Origin: Diprion similis
Lineage: Eukaryota > Arthropoda > Insecta > Hymenoptera > Diprionidae
Length of the DNA stretch: 64,000 nucleotides
Direction: 5' to 3'
Assembly: GCF_021155765.1 (NCBI RefSeq)
Contig: NC_060106.1
Span: 18,874,031-18,938,030 of the forward strand
The position numbers were made by a program, and so were the translations under genes. Under the pieces are notes generated by a model that searched no databases, was not told where the DNA came from, and saw nothing but the letters and a program-made list of their open reading frames with translations. Shown piece by piece: positions 11,275 to 25,000 of this stretch; within the stretch, counting starts at the first letter, position 1; the number at the start of each line of letters is the position of its first letter.

Positions 11275-14200
11275 TCATTTTTTCTTGCGGTGTGACAAGC
11301 TGGCATGCTTTCCCTTGTGGTGAGATTTACCGGTTGCATTACTTCGTTTCTGGTGCTTGGTACCATTCGTGGTAGTCCCCTCTGGAGAATTTCCTGATGT
11401 CAACAAATCGTTTTTAATCGCCAATTCTGTACACTTTTTTTCCCCTCAATTGATTAAGAACAATAAATAACAGTCGAGCAATATCTGCATTATTGTTGCT
11501 TTATTTGAGTGGAAAAATTCAATGCCCAATAAAACGAAAGGCGAATGACATTTTTATAAAAAACGAATGGCACAAGAAAATTGAGAGTGTGAGAAAAAAA
11601 AAGGCTAAGATCAAGTTCCCGTTCGAGAAGAGAGAGCTATCCAACTGCCAGTCTACTGAAATAAAACACAGTACAGGGTATAACTGGTATAATTCAGATT
11701 GAAATCGTTTCAAACGTACCTGAAATTGTCGAAGATTCACTAACATTCAGATCTCCATTATCAAAATGCGTTTCTATGTCCGTATTGCTCTTGTCGGACA
11801 CGTCATTGAACTGCTCACATATATCACTTTGATGCTTTGCTATTGGATTGAGACAAAAAATTGAAGAAATGTTATTTTGTGACATAATAAACAGGTAATA
11901 AATTGATACGAAAAACAGCTTTCAATTTTTTCATTCCTATCGAATGCTTTGTATTAAGGACACGAAACTAGTGGAATAGCTGCTAATAAATTCTAGTTCT
12001 AAAGTCCACGTCTTTCCTTTTGTATGTGTGTATAATTTTTTCTTGATCAAAAACGAGCAATAAGAGGAAAAACGAGACTTACAATCATTCATTTCAGGGG
12101 ATGCATAATCTCCAATAGAATCACTTTGCGAATTGATTGGAGAATGAAAATTTCCCGAAATTATTCCGTCTTGTTCAGGAGTACCGACTGTATGTGAATC
12201 ATGCGGTTGGTTATCATTTTCGGTTTTTTCTGCTGCTTCTAATGTGACTGGCGACTTTTCTTCGGTCATTTTCTGCACATAGGGTACAAGAGAATTATTT
12301 TTTTCTTCCAAAAATTTGTCAAGTAACTGAATAATCAATAAATAATAAGAAACAGAGAAATGTAAGTAATTTTAGATTACAAATATACAAATTAAAAACT
12401 CTTACGTTTATCGGAACCAACATTTCGTTTGTTCCTATTTCATCATCTACTGTTGTTTCTGGTTCTGGTTCCAATTCTTCAGCGATTACATCTTTGATGA
12501 CTATTCCGGTGCTCAAATGGCAGGCAAGGCGAAGATCGTTGATTTCTGACTCACTTAAATAATCACCATCGTCTTCCTCGGCACTGGAACTCTCAGAAGC
12601 TGCCAATTCTGCTTTAGCAGGCTAAAGAAAACAGAGTTAAAATGTTGACTCCATGAACCAGAAGACAAAAAACAATTAAGATACTGAGAGAGAAAAAACC
12701 AGTGCACCGCAACTGGAAACCAATGTTGGTAATTTTATAGTTAAAAATTATAGTAACTCTTAATAATATTTATAAATATTCGAGCAGTGTATGGCAGAAA
12801 AAATGTGAAAGAATTAAAGGCTATCATTCAGCTGACTTTGGGTCAAGTCTCAAGGACCATTTGCGACTTAAATGTGATATGGAACAATATTTCATGATTT
12901 AGTGTGAGGATTTTCTTTACATGTAACATCGGTACTTTAAATGTGTAAAGCAGACACGAGCCAAAGTCTAGATATAACGTATGATTCGTAACGCTGGTCG
13001 ATAATGAATTAACAATAACACATGTCTACTAGGGGAAAACATGGTGAGGTGATGTTATCAATATTATTTCAAACAAACAACTGCGTCAATTTTTCTTCGC
13101 GTCGAAAATTTGTAGACAGAGGTAAGAATGAAAATCGACAAGCTTGTAATAATACTAAAAACTTACATCAAAGTCTTCATCATCAGCCTCACTGTCTTCG
13201 GCCGCCAATCTGTCAAGCTGTGCCTGTGTTGATTCTTCTTCCGATTCTCCAGAAGTCTCATCGGGTTCAGTAACCTGTGAATATTTCCGCTTCGATTCAA
13301 CGTGAGAGTTGGCAGATTCGGTCATCGACTGTTCCTCCGGTGTTGGGGTCTGCAAAGAGAAACCAGAAACTAAATTCATTAGCAACAATAGATCCTGGAC
13401 AGCAAGAGAATAACATATTGCTTGTCTTGGAGCCCAGATGATGTTAATGAATTGCGAAACATATTTTTTTTCCCAAATAGGTAATTTAGAAACTCTGAAA
13501 GTATTCCACTTTACTTCCAATAATACTTATTGAGATAACGCCTAATCTTTTGTCGAATACGAAACGTGGTTTACACAGGCAAAAGGAGTGCTGTATTTTC
13601 AACGGACGATACATGTGGTTACTCCTACAAATGGTGGACCATCAGCTCTACTAACCAAAACTGATGAGTTATCAAGTGAAAATTTCGATATGCGGCAATA
13701 AAATAAGATTTACCCTTTAAAAAATTATATCGTAACATCTCATAAGATTCCTCAAATAAAAAATAGCCATTTTTCTATTGGCCATTAGCCACTGAAGTGC
13801 AAGTCTTATTTTATTGAAGTAAGTTCTTTCAGGTTTCACTCTCTGTACTCACTGCATCCGGCTCACTGGATTGGACATAAACTTTAGTTGGCGGAGGTGA
13901 CGGAGTTCTTCGGGAAGCTTCCAAACAGGACAAAGCTGACAGGGTGGAGAGCATCGAACTAACGAGGCTCCTTTTAGCTTCGCTCAATTCCTCCTCCTAT
14001 AGATTCCCCATCACCATCACAATTACACAATTTATTCGAAAAATTCTGTACCATAGACAGAACTTAAGGAATGTAAGACAAAAAGCTCTTTCGTAAAACA
14101 ATTCCAAAGTAAAAACAAATCTTTGATTTGGTATTCTTTGAATTAGTTGTTCAGATTTTGAAATATGCTTCTAATGTTGTACAAATTTAATGAACAATAA

Positions 14201-15921
14201 ATTTCAAGTTCTATTTTAAAGACAATCTCACAATTAAAAAAAGAACTTTTGATAGACTTTGCGCACTTGTATAGACATGCATACATACATATATTACGCC
14301 AATATCGTGCAACACAAAGTCATGCTAAAGATTACAGATTTACGATCAACACACAAAGAGAGATGACGGTGACTAGGGCTACATGAAAAAAGAAGTGTAA
14401 ATCTGTATTCTTACCTTCTTTGTCGAGCCCCTCCGAGATTTCATATTTCTCATGCCACTTATTTTTATTGCGCGAAGTCGTCGACGCCCCTTCTGAATGA
14501 TCTTCACCTGTAACAACAAGGAATCAGCTTCAAAAAAACGAGTATATGGTATCGAAAATGTTTATCAATGTATTACAAGATTTCTAATTTTGTTTCAATC
14601 ATGCATTTTAGAAATTCCCGATGCATATTATACATAAGTTACAAATGATTATCATGTATTATAAAATGATACTGACCATTCCAGTTGCCTGTAGCTTGGG
14701 ATAGCCAAGAACGATGGCACCAACGTTTACGCTGAGTCTAAAAACTCGCAGCATTATCAAACTTGGCAGGAAAAATATCCAGGGCAACGGACGCACAAGT
14801 TCTATAGGTCCAAAGGCCTTGCCATTCTCTTCTAAAAATGTTTATACGTTATTATAGACATACTAACATGAGGGATGATATTTCGATGATTATTGCACTG
14901 CAAGTCGGTCGATATACACGGTAAGTATTGTGTACTGAAATTTGCCTTTGTGTAAAAAAATTTTGCATGACACGGGTGTGAAATACTATCTATTAATTAT
15001 AAGACGAGATAGTCCTACATTGAGCATTTACCAAGTCGTTATATTTACAAGCTAAAAAGATTTCTTTGGAACTACAAAAATAAAAACTACTGGAATTATA
15101 AACAAAGGCGTAGATGTTGTTGTTTTGTTTTAAATTGCTTCAAAATGTGTAAAAACGTAGTAGATTCATTCGATTTCACTCTACAACGGCTGATTTCAGT
15201 CAGAATACTAATTTGTACTAAACCACCAAAATAGATTTCTATTTTTCATTATCTCGGTATCGTTGAATATTGAATTTTGCAACAACATTTTGTAAATTTA
15301 TTTTCGTAACTTTGCAGAGAATAGTTTTCTGGATAGAATAAGCCATTGTAAAGTGAAATCGAACAAATTTACTAGATTTTCAACAATTTTTTAACCATTC
15401 GAAATGAATCATCGATATCAAACCCATAGTTGGTAATCTCACCCTTTCCTATTTTTTTATTTATAACGAGATCCTCGCAGCTTGCAAATATAAAAATTCA
15501 ATAAACACGATGCAGGTAATAATTACGTACCGGAACTGACTTCCTGGATCGGTAGACTCCATTGTGCAGATTTTTCAACGACCCACAGCAAACGATCAGT
15601 AACTCTGAGAATTCCTTGGCCAACAGAAATTTGAGCCGCGGCCTCGGCACCAGCAACGACGATTTCACCGAGCTTTTCCCCAATTTTGGTTGTCATCTGT
15701 AATCAAGTTTCAAAAGAAATTACTCTGGTGTGTGCAAAATTAAAATTATTTTCAATCGCGTAACTATAGCGCTAAATTTCATAATTTATCATCCAGTCGG
15801 CGAAAAAACTGACTTGTAAGATCCAAGTGTTTTGGCAATTATTTGTTAATTACACTAAATCACCTGCCATTAATTATGAAAAACTCACAGTGTTTGAAGC
15901 GTTTTTATTTTTCACGCTCAT
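11275..15921 (-). CDS. Unrecognised 490-residue protein with a hydrophobic patch and a long acidic tail
   Basis: Ten coding exons join without a phase conflict: 15889-15921, 15531-15696, 14677-14831, 14415-14507, 13853-13996, 13167-13349, 12406-12621, 12083-12326, 11720-11839 and 11275-11393. All introns are GT-AG. The start is the ATG at 15921, 7 bases into an exon; a second in-frame ATG opens the next exon, so either could be used. Residues 12-66 look amphipathic. Residues 81-110 are strongly hydrophobic, begin with a Pro-Leu-Pro-Trp stretch and contain scattered Arg, so they could be a single membrane segment or a hairpin. A very basic stretch (119-149, with a GRRRLRAIK motif) follows. From 150 to about 450 the chain is Ser/Glu/Asp-rich and probably disordered, and the last 40 residues are His/Lys-rich. 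I do not recognise the family. A membrane- or lipid-droplet-anchored protein with a flexible cytosolic tail is only a guess. Confidence 0.85.
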
Positions 15922-15928
15922 TACCAAT

Positions 15929-18900
15929 CTGAAAACATGTGATAGAGAAATAGAGCAACGATTAGCAATCTAGAGACTATTATGTAAATAATTATTATCG
16001 TAATAATTAGAATTTGAATTTCTGTGTCTCCTGACGCTTTCTCGTTTATTTTATCACACGCAATTAGTAACGATAATGTCATCAAGTCTAATGTTAGTCT
16101 AAATAAAGTGTGTAATAAAAAATAAATTGATGACCAGATTCAAGTACTCGATTACTCGTTTTTTCATACATTTCGATAATAATTACATACATATATAAAA
16201 CTTTCAATGTGAATCAAGAGAATGTGCATGACATAATAAAGTCAAGACCGATAAACCCCGATAAATAAGAATATTGCACGAACGTATATATCTGAGGTCT
16301 TAATAAAAAAAAAATAAAAAAAAAAAAAAAACCAACAACAACAAAATTGACTACATTCAATTGTTTGACAAATCTCCCTCTGAAGTCTTTGCCCAACTTC
16401 TACCCCAACGATGAGGGATCGAGGGCGTGTTTCACCTTGAAAAATAATCCGGTGATTAAACGAACGACTTGTACGATAACGGAGCATATGTTAATAAAAA
16501 AAACGGATCAATGCTGAAAATCGACGAATATCTACGCGAGGAGCGAGAAGAGGAAATTAAAAAACTGATGCGGCCAACCATCTTGCGGCTTGAGAGCCCT
16601 GATGTGTCGCAACACGAGACCCGAAGAGACCTGTTTGTGATTTTTATCGTAAATCACACCGTCGCAAACTCAGCAGCAGCAGTAGCAGCATTAGATTTGT
16701 GGCTAGCGCGCTGAGTTATAAACGTAGAATATGGATGATACATATATTATGTTCGTATATGGTACATAAATGCAAACACACGTAAGCGGCATACGAGGGA
16801 ATCTTCTTACAGAGCAGCGATACCCCGAGGTCACGACTTTCCGATACCAATTATCGAAGTACAACTTTCTTCATTGTACATTTATAACTTACGTTCAGTG
16901 GGCGGTGGACAATAAAAGTTTCTCGAAAATTTTCGCAGGCATTGACAAATGACCGTTCCTTTAAATCCTGGACTATTATTCGAACTGAAAAAACTTTCGA
17001 AAACTCGCTTTCGGGCTTTGCTCTTTATCCATACGATACGAAGCCTCGTTATTTCAAATCTTGTTATTATTCTTTTTCATTTTTTATACGGATTGGTCAC
17101 GAATAGTTGAGCTTATAAATTATCTCTGCAATGTTTAACACTCACACATTCTCGATTTTTTATTCTTTACTTGATTTGACGCTTTCATACGAATCTTAAT
17201 ACGAGACTATATTATATATTCTTTCTTGACGACGTATCATTGCGCAATTTTCAATTAAAACTTTACTTAATTTACGACAACGTTTATACCCGTAGACCTT
17301 TTACGATCTGGTCATAACTGCTCACTTTGTATTTCATAGACAAAAAACACATTTTTATTAAGACAAAAGCAATTTGTTTCGCGATAGATCATCATCGACT
17401 CGCTGACCACGTGCAACCGTTCTTCGCGTCACGCTTTTTTCGTAATTAGCACGCGATTAGCATGACTTAAGGGGATGCTACAGTCAGTCCTTACCGACCG
17501 CGTTGAATGTCTTATGTTTCGGCTGTTATCGGAGGGTATACAAGCATAACGGCCGCGACTCTGAATGAAAACACACGAATGTAATTTGATTATATAAAAA
17601 AATTTATCAGTATCTTTTAGTTCATAATTGCATGCAGCATTCGACTGTTATGCCTATTATGTTGCGATACATAACTCTTCTGATATTAAACAAAATATAA
17701 AACATTTAACGCAGTCGGTAAGAACTGACTATAATATCGCCTTCAGATTTCAAGTTCAATTAATCATAACGTACATCTAATCGACAGATTTGAAACGTTC
17801 TTCAGAGAATTCAAATAAGTTTCTACCGTCTCGCCGGTCTTACATTCTTTTTCAATTTATTATCATTAGGCACAAGCGATCTTTGAGCCAGCATGAAATT
17901 GCAAGCGTATTATCAATAATCGGCGCTCATGTTGATTCCATATACAGCCGGCGTTTAATTTTGTTCGTACCTATAAATAAGCACAACTGACAAACACTAA
18001 CGGTCTTCATTATTTTGCCTAACGCCGAAGAGCTGACCTAGGCTAATTGATGACGTACATTCTCAGATCTAAATCTCACATTTTACCTGCCACAAGGTCC
18101 AAAAGTAACTTTCCAATAACGATAATTCATCTCGAATTGTCGGGACGCCATGTCTATTTGTAAAACCGAAACGGATAGGTATATTATTATATTCAATGTT
18201 AATAATCCTACCTCTGTGTATTTACAATCGAAGGTGGTGGACGAGGTGCGCGGCCCGGAAGTTGTCTCAAAGTCAGTTCGAAGAAACGAGCGCGCGAAGA
18301 GGTGAGCGACAGGTGAATAATCGTTCTATGTACAATACGAGGAATATACGAACCCGAAGGATTAGCGCAAACGTAAACAGAAAACGTCTCTCACACATTC
18401 GAGACAATATTCGTATGCTCGCGGTTTTTTTCTCTCTCTTCACCGTTCTCTACTCGCTCGAATTTCAAAACTTAATTAACAAACGCCCGACTGACGATAC
18501 CGCGTTGAATATTTTCGTTTTGAAAAACGAGAGTATTTTCTCTCCATTTCAGGCTTCATTCAATAATCTATTTTTCCAATTTCTCATTCAGCTTTAACGA
18601 AAAGGGAACGGTATAACAATCGAGGAAAGAAATAGGAGACATAAGAAAACTTTGTTACATACCTTAAACCACTCGAAGTGATCGAATTGTTTTGCTCCTG
18701 AATCGATGTATAAAAAAAAATAAAAACAAATTAAAATCGCGCCTCGTTTTTAACCGGCCGCAGATTATATCATTAAACGACGAATCTGCACCGACAAACG
18801 ATCACTATTAACGCGCAAGGTGTTGACTATCAAAGATTATAGAAGAATCGACGATAATTATTCTACATTATTCTTATATAAGTTATTCGTACAATTTGAA

Positions 18901-21900
18901 ACGGCGGCCCGGTAAAATTCACCTGCAGATGTGTATTTATTACGCGTATATCTTTTACTTGTTCTTTCTAATATGCAAATATATCTCCGCGGTTCTTTAA
19001 TAAAAAAACAACATCGCTCCTGCGTATACGAAGATGATTAAATGGTTTAAAACCGGCACTCTCGGTCGTTAGGAGGAAACATACGTAAAGGCGACGGTAG
19101 ACAATCGCGTCGTTGAATGGGAGAGACAAAACTAGCGTCGTGTGTCGCTCTGTAACCACTTCGAAGACCTTTGACCAATCGTATCGCGGGACCGTAACGG
19201 CGTCTCGATGTTTTTTGAAACGATATATATATATATATATATATTCCCGGTGTATGTAAGCAAGTACATACGTGCATAAGTATACATATACATATATATA
19301 CATATTATATATCTCTGCTGCTGCTGCAGCAGCAGCATCTCCAGCAGCATCTCATTGTGTTTTCTGTTTGTGCAGGGTGCACGTAGATGACCGTTGTTAC
19401 ACACATCCATACATCCAGCCAATGAATGGCATTTAATATAATTTTCACTAGCTATACCGCACATCGGCAATTACGAGAGATCAGTCCAAGAATTCCGGCG
19501 CTCTGTTAGCCTGGTCGCCGCAGCGTCTAACAAGTATATAGCTTTCGGTCACTCTTCATCGACGATACCCACATGATCGTAACGCCAGTTATCTCGAGGA
19601 TGAACAATTCGCCCTGATAATTGCCTCTTGTACATGCATGTACATTTCGAAGCAAAATTCATTTTTCCCCGATTCCCCTACGGCTTACTCTCCAATAATT
19701 AATTAATTCTTATCATTCGGGTATCGGTTTCACTCGTAAATTTTGGCGAATCGTGTGGATGTGCGTAAAAACGCGATTACATCGCGGTAATTTTTTCTAA
19801 ACGATTTTTCGTCGTTACTGCGGATAACAATCGGGCTTATCGAAAACAGACTGATTGAGGAAATGTCTCTGCCTTGCCACACTTAGATCACATATCTATT
19901 TCGAACTCGATAACGATCTTAGACTTGTATTTTACGTGACGCTCATTGCAGTTTACGGTAATGAGATATAAACACCGAATTTCCGGTGTCTGTTTGTCAT
20001 GACTATCGTGGAACGAATTTATCTACGGTTCGCTCTAATTCGTTTGTCGTTTCCGTAAACATTAATGATTGTTAGTATTTCGGTTTTGAATGGGTCGCCA
20101 TTGCAGCTGCGTGAGATGGAAGAATTTGGAATGTCTTTAATACCTGGTAACTTCGCTATCGAATAATGTATATGAACTGATGATATTACGAACGTTACAT
20201 ATTCTACGTTATAGGTATAATTATAATATGCATTAATCGCGTGTAGGCGAAAGTGAACAGGAGTCTTTCTACACGCCTTTTATCGTGAGGTCGCGCAACG
20301 GGTTATCTCGATGCATGAATTTCATGCCATTTATACATGCCATTTATACATGCATGTGTACTCTGGGTCTATTTGGAGGAATAAAAATTAGCGCGAGTGT
20401 GCCGCTTGCGGCATTTAGACAGATACATGGACGTGCTCTACATAGGTATACAAGCATTTGTGATAAACACGTTATTCGAAAGTAATTAAATCTCATAACG
20501 GAATCCACCAGCTACACTTCCCCTGCTCGTATTATGTACATACGTTACATATGTCGGTTGATCAAGGTCCGAAGCTTCGTTAATCGCTATAATTACACTC
20601 GTGAATAAGCACAAGTCTTATATTCTCTATGTATGTACATACATATCATCCATTCACTGACAATGAGATTCTTCAAATTTTTCTCGCTACATCTCGATAG
20701 ACCAAACATTTCCATTCTACTGTTGGTATGGAAACCGGCAATCCTATTACATATTTGCATTAATTACGTAATTTCACTCTTTTATAATACAAGTTTTCAT
20801 GTAAAATATGACAAACATGGTGCACAATCACTGATCCTCATTGTCACAATGTTTCGAACCATCATAAGGCTCGGGTGTTTAATTGAAAAAAATAAATAAA
20901 TAATAATTAACAAAAGAATCCATAATTATTTACCCTAGAAAATAGCCGCGAGCCGCGTGCAAGCCACAATGCACGACACCTGCACGTCAATTTTGATTCT
21001 TGATGAAGACATATTGGTGGAGAAAGGCTATGGAATGGCTGTAATTTAGGACATAATCTCTTCTCATATTTGCCTCCCAGACTCTATACAGCAGAAGAAA
21101 TTTTCATCGTCGTTATTAGTATCGTTTCTTTTACAAATGGGCATCTGATAAGAATGCGATTGCATACCAAATTACGAGTAATCGTAGATTATTTGAAAAG
21201 ATTTCATTATCTCACCATACTGAATATGCATTCTTTTGTTGTTAAGCAAAAATATTCAAAAACTCACCAAATTAGGGTTTCAGCTGCATTCTTGACGGTC
21301 ACTGTACACCAACGATCCACGTTTTTGCGAAGAAAACCAATTTATCAAACGGCTATCAAGGTTGTAATTGCTTCCGGTTAAACTTGGTCATTAGTTATTC
21401 AGAAGGCACCTTGTGCAAGTGACGAAACGGAGAGAGAAAGGAAAAATGAAAGCCATTGTAAATTTATGAACGAAATATGACAAAGCTATTGCAAGTCCGC
21501 TGCATAAAAAATACTAGACGTTTCTCAGATTTTCTATGCATGTTAACGTTAACCAGTTACTCATTGCAAACGTGCTGAACCTGTCGCTACAGTATTATTT
21601 CTAAAATTAAGTAAATGAAGAGATGAACCAGCAAGTTTCTGTTAGGACATACGTATATGTATGTATATTTTGATAATGCTGCGGTAATTTTTTCAGTTCT
21701 AAAACTATTTTTCACGTAGAGGTCTGATAATTATGATTCAGTCTATACAGCGATTATCGAACAGTATATGTAGCTGCTCGTGCATCGCTTACAATGATGC
21801 GATGATAGGAGCTTTTCTATGATCGTATCAGAACTAAGGATAAATAAGTTGCGTGACAGTGTAAAATTCAAGAATTGTATTATCGTGTCTGAAATAGTAA

Positions 21901-22030
21901 TTTCAGGCGATCAATTCAATTGAACAAAACATAAGTGTAATGAACTCAATAAAAAAAAAAACGGAAAATTTCTTCCTTTCATCGCTAAATAAATAGAATT
22001 GTGTGGCAATTAATGACTTTCTTTTCAAAA
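15929..22030. other. Non-coding stretch, possibly the 5' region of the preceding minus-strand gene
   Basis: A minus-strand splice acceptor lies at 15929, just upstream of the first coding exon of the unknown gene, so at least one upstream non-coding exon must exist. A plausible donor (AAG before GTATGTAACA) is on the minus strand near 18660. No other coding exons could be linked. The interval has an ATAT run near 19226-19244 and a CTG/CAG palindrome. Confidence 0.45.
19316..19337. repeat. 22-bp perfect palindrome of CTG/CAG triplets
   Basis: A run of CTG triplets is followed directly by CAG triplets, giving a perfect 22-bp palindrome. More CAGCAGCATCTC units follow immediately. Confidence 0.9.
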
Positions 22031-22031
22031 T

Positions 22032-25000
22032 TCAAACTGTGGATGTTCCGATATTATAGATTGGATGCAAGTTTGGCATAATAGTTTTCTTTTCTCTCAA
22101 CCACGACTGCAAAATTGATGCAGTTCTTTCAGTATTCTTCTGCAAGAAAAGTTCGATAATATTTAACCAAAGTTAACAATTAGCGAGAAGCGTCGAGATT
22201 AATTGCAAAATAGATAGCTCACCTCTGATTCCTCATATTCTTTGGGATCTAAATCTTTCATTATTTCTGCACTGTTTAAAACACAAATCTTTACACCAGA
22301 TCTTACAGCCCAAATCTCGTCGGTAATTGGACCAATAAGTGTTGTCTGATCCAAGGTATTCATCGTTGGTCTAAAAAATATTTTCGTCAGATCGTTCAAC
22401 GCAGTTGTCACAGTTAAAAACACAGATGACGCATGAAATTGAGTTGGATAAAGGTGAGAGATGAATTCTACACGCTTTACTGAATTATAGACTAGAGGAT
22501 AACTTCATAATAATGAAACGTTGATAATTGACATGATACATACTTCGTGTAGAAGCTTTTAGCGATATTTTGAATATTCATCTCCTGTACAGCTGTGGTT
22601 CTTTCGCTCAGCGAGCCTTTTTTGTTGCTTTTTTTCTTCATTGATTCAAGCATTTGCACAAGTCTTGCTTTATTCTTGTCTGCCTCTTGTTGGGTCAGCT
22701 TATTGTTTTTCAATTTTTTCTTCTCTGCCTCTGAATTCTTCTTTTCCTCCAATGCCAAACCTCTGTAATATCCACGTTCCTCGGACGAGAGCTCTTTCCA
22801 TCGAGTAGCCAAAATCTTTCCAATCATCGGCAACGTCGCACCTGGATTTTCTTCAAGCACTGAAGAAACCGAAACAAAATATATATGTATATATATATAT
22901 ATTACATTATTTTTAAGTTTTGCTAAAATGATCATTGTGCTGTTAATGGGAAAAATTTGTTGCGAGTGTGAAACTGAAAAAATCATATTATTCACCTTGA
23001 GCTCTAATTTCATAAGAAAACTTGGAGAATCCAATGTGATATATAGTTTGAGAAATCGGTTGCTCTGTAGTTTGATTTCCATTACTATTGGCTTTGGCAG
23101 TATTCTTTGGATCTTCATAGACAGAGACGTGAGTGGGGCTCTATTGTTAAAAAAAGATCACTTTACTCTTCGAAACAGGTAAATAAATGTAAAATAAAGA
23201 ACAAAGAATAGAATAAATTACGTTGTGAGGTAAGTGCTGAATGTGGTAGATAAAGCGGGCTTACCCTTAGTCCTGGTATTTGTCCCCTACTCCAAAGTTT
23301 CAACGAAGAATCGGAATTTCCTGAACTGTTGTTGGCCTGATTGTTGTCTTTGGATGATTTTGACGGGCTCGAAACCATTTCTGGCTGTAGCAAAAGCCTC
23401 GGTTTTTCCAGTACTGCAGCAATATCAAAATCCTCGCCAAGATCGACGATTGGTAATTGGCTCAATGTTTCGCAGTAGTTGTCAGAAGTAATTGACTCAA
23501 TATTCTTCTGCATGTTATTACTTTCAATTTCAGGAGGTGTTGTGGCATTCGGTTCCAGGTAATTCCTGGGAATTTCCTGGCCAAACTCCGAGTTCTGTTT
23601 TTCAGTTGCAATAGGTCTGAAGTTTGGATAAATTTACGAGATTAGAAAATATTCGCTCTGTTCGAAATGGCTGCTAATGCAAATTATTTCCTCAATCTTA
23701 AAACCCAAACGCTTATACCAAGTATTGAAGAATATTACCTTACAGCATGGCCAGTTTTGAATAGAAACGGTTGTTTAAGTACGTGGAAATCCTTCTGTAC
23801 ATTTGATTCATCGTCGGAGTCGCTCAGAATAGGCTCAGGAAAAGTTTTCAATAAACTGTTAATACTATCTCTATCTGCGGGCGAGGTTTTTTGACCTTGA
23901 ATATCATCAGTTATAACACTGGAATTCACATCAGCTCCCACACCGTCGTTTGTGAACAGTTTATCAGATCCTTTCCGCTTCATATCAGAATCAGTATTTA
24001 GATCAACAATAAAATCGCGAGCTCTTTGTTTATTGTTGTTCAACTTGGATTTCTTGCAGACAGGTACTTCCATCTCTCTAATAACATTGTGCGTAACATC
24101 GTGATACTCTGGGGTTCCATTTATCGATGTATTCATCTCAGAGAACTCAGGTCTAGTATTCTCATCACGTATATCATAAAAATTTGCTAAAATTGTACCA
24201 ATCCTTTTCGATATAATATCCTAAATGAAAAAAAATTTGATGAACATTAAAAATTGCTCTGACTAACTTCAAGTTCATAGTTAGTTACAATTTTACATAA
24301 CAGATGAATAGGGTTACATTACAAGCGAACAATACATCACCTGGTTTTTAAGAAGTACAGATGTTTTATTCGGTTCTAAATTAACGTCCACTTCATTGGG
24401 TGCAACTGTGATACTAATGAGAAATATTGGGCGCTTTCTTCCTGGAGCTTTGTCACCAAAATGATCTGCCACACTCTCACTGATAATCTGTATCAAAAAA
24501 GTTAGTGAACATGTGGAATACAGTAATAAGAATAATTGAAAATGGTGTACGTTATTTCAAAACTCATAACTAAATATGTCAGTGAAACATAAACATTTCG
24601 AGTTGAGTGAAGGAAAAAGTTATTTCCAAAGTCTCAAACGACTTTGAGAATGGACACTGTAAAACAATGAGTAGTGAAATTTGGACGAAAAATTGTTTAC
24701 CTTTTCAAATTGCTTGTATTTAACAGGCCGATCGTTTATTATCACATATTGCTGATTAGACTCATACACAAGTTGCAGGTCTGCTAACCCTTTTTTTGGT
24801 ATCATTAATTGTAATTTTACCTAAAAGATTATACATTGTTTAAAATTATTTTCCTCCCTAATGTGAGTTATGTTGTGAGTATTTGTAGTATGTTAAAATG
24901 ATCACTCTATGAACTGGACAGTAATAGAATGCAATTACAAATTTTTTTTGATTTTCATGAATAAAATCTTACTAGCTAGTTCTGACAAACCTCAGAGTCC

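Noticed and set aside
18196-18597. 133-codon plus-strand frame
   Set aside because: Composition is not protein-like, no domain, and it lies in the probable 5' region of a minus-strand gene.
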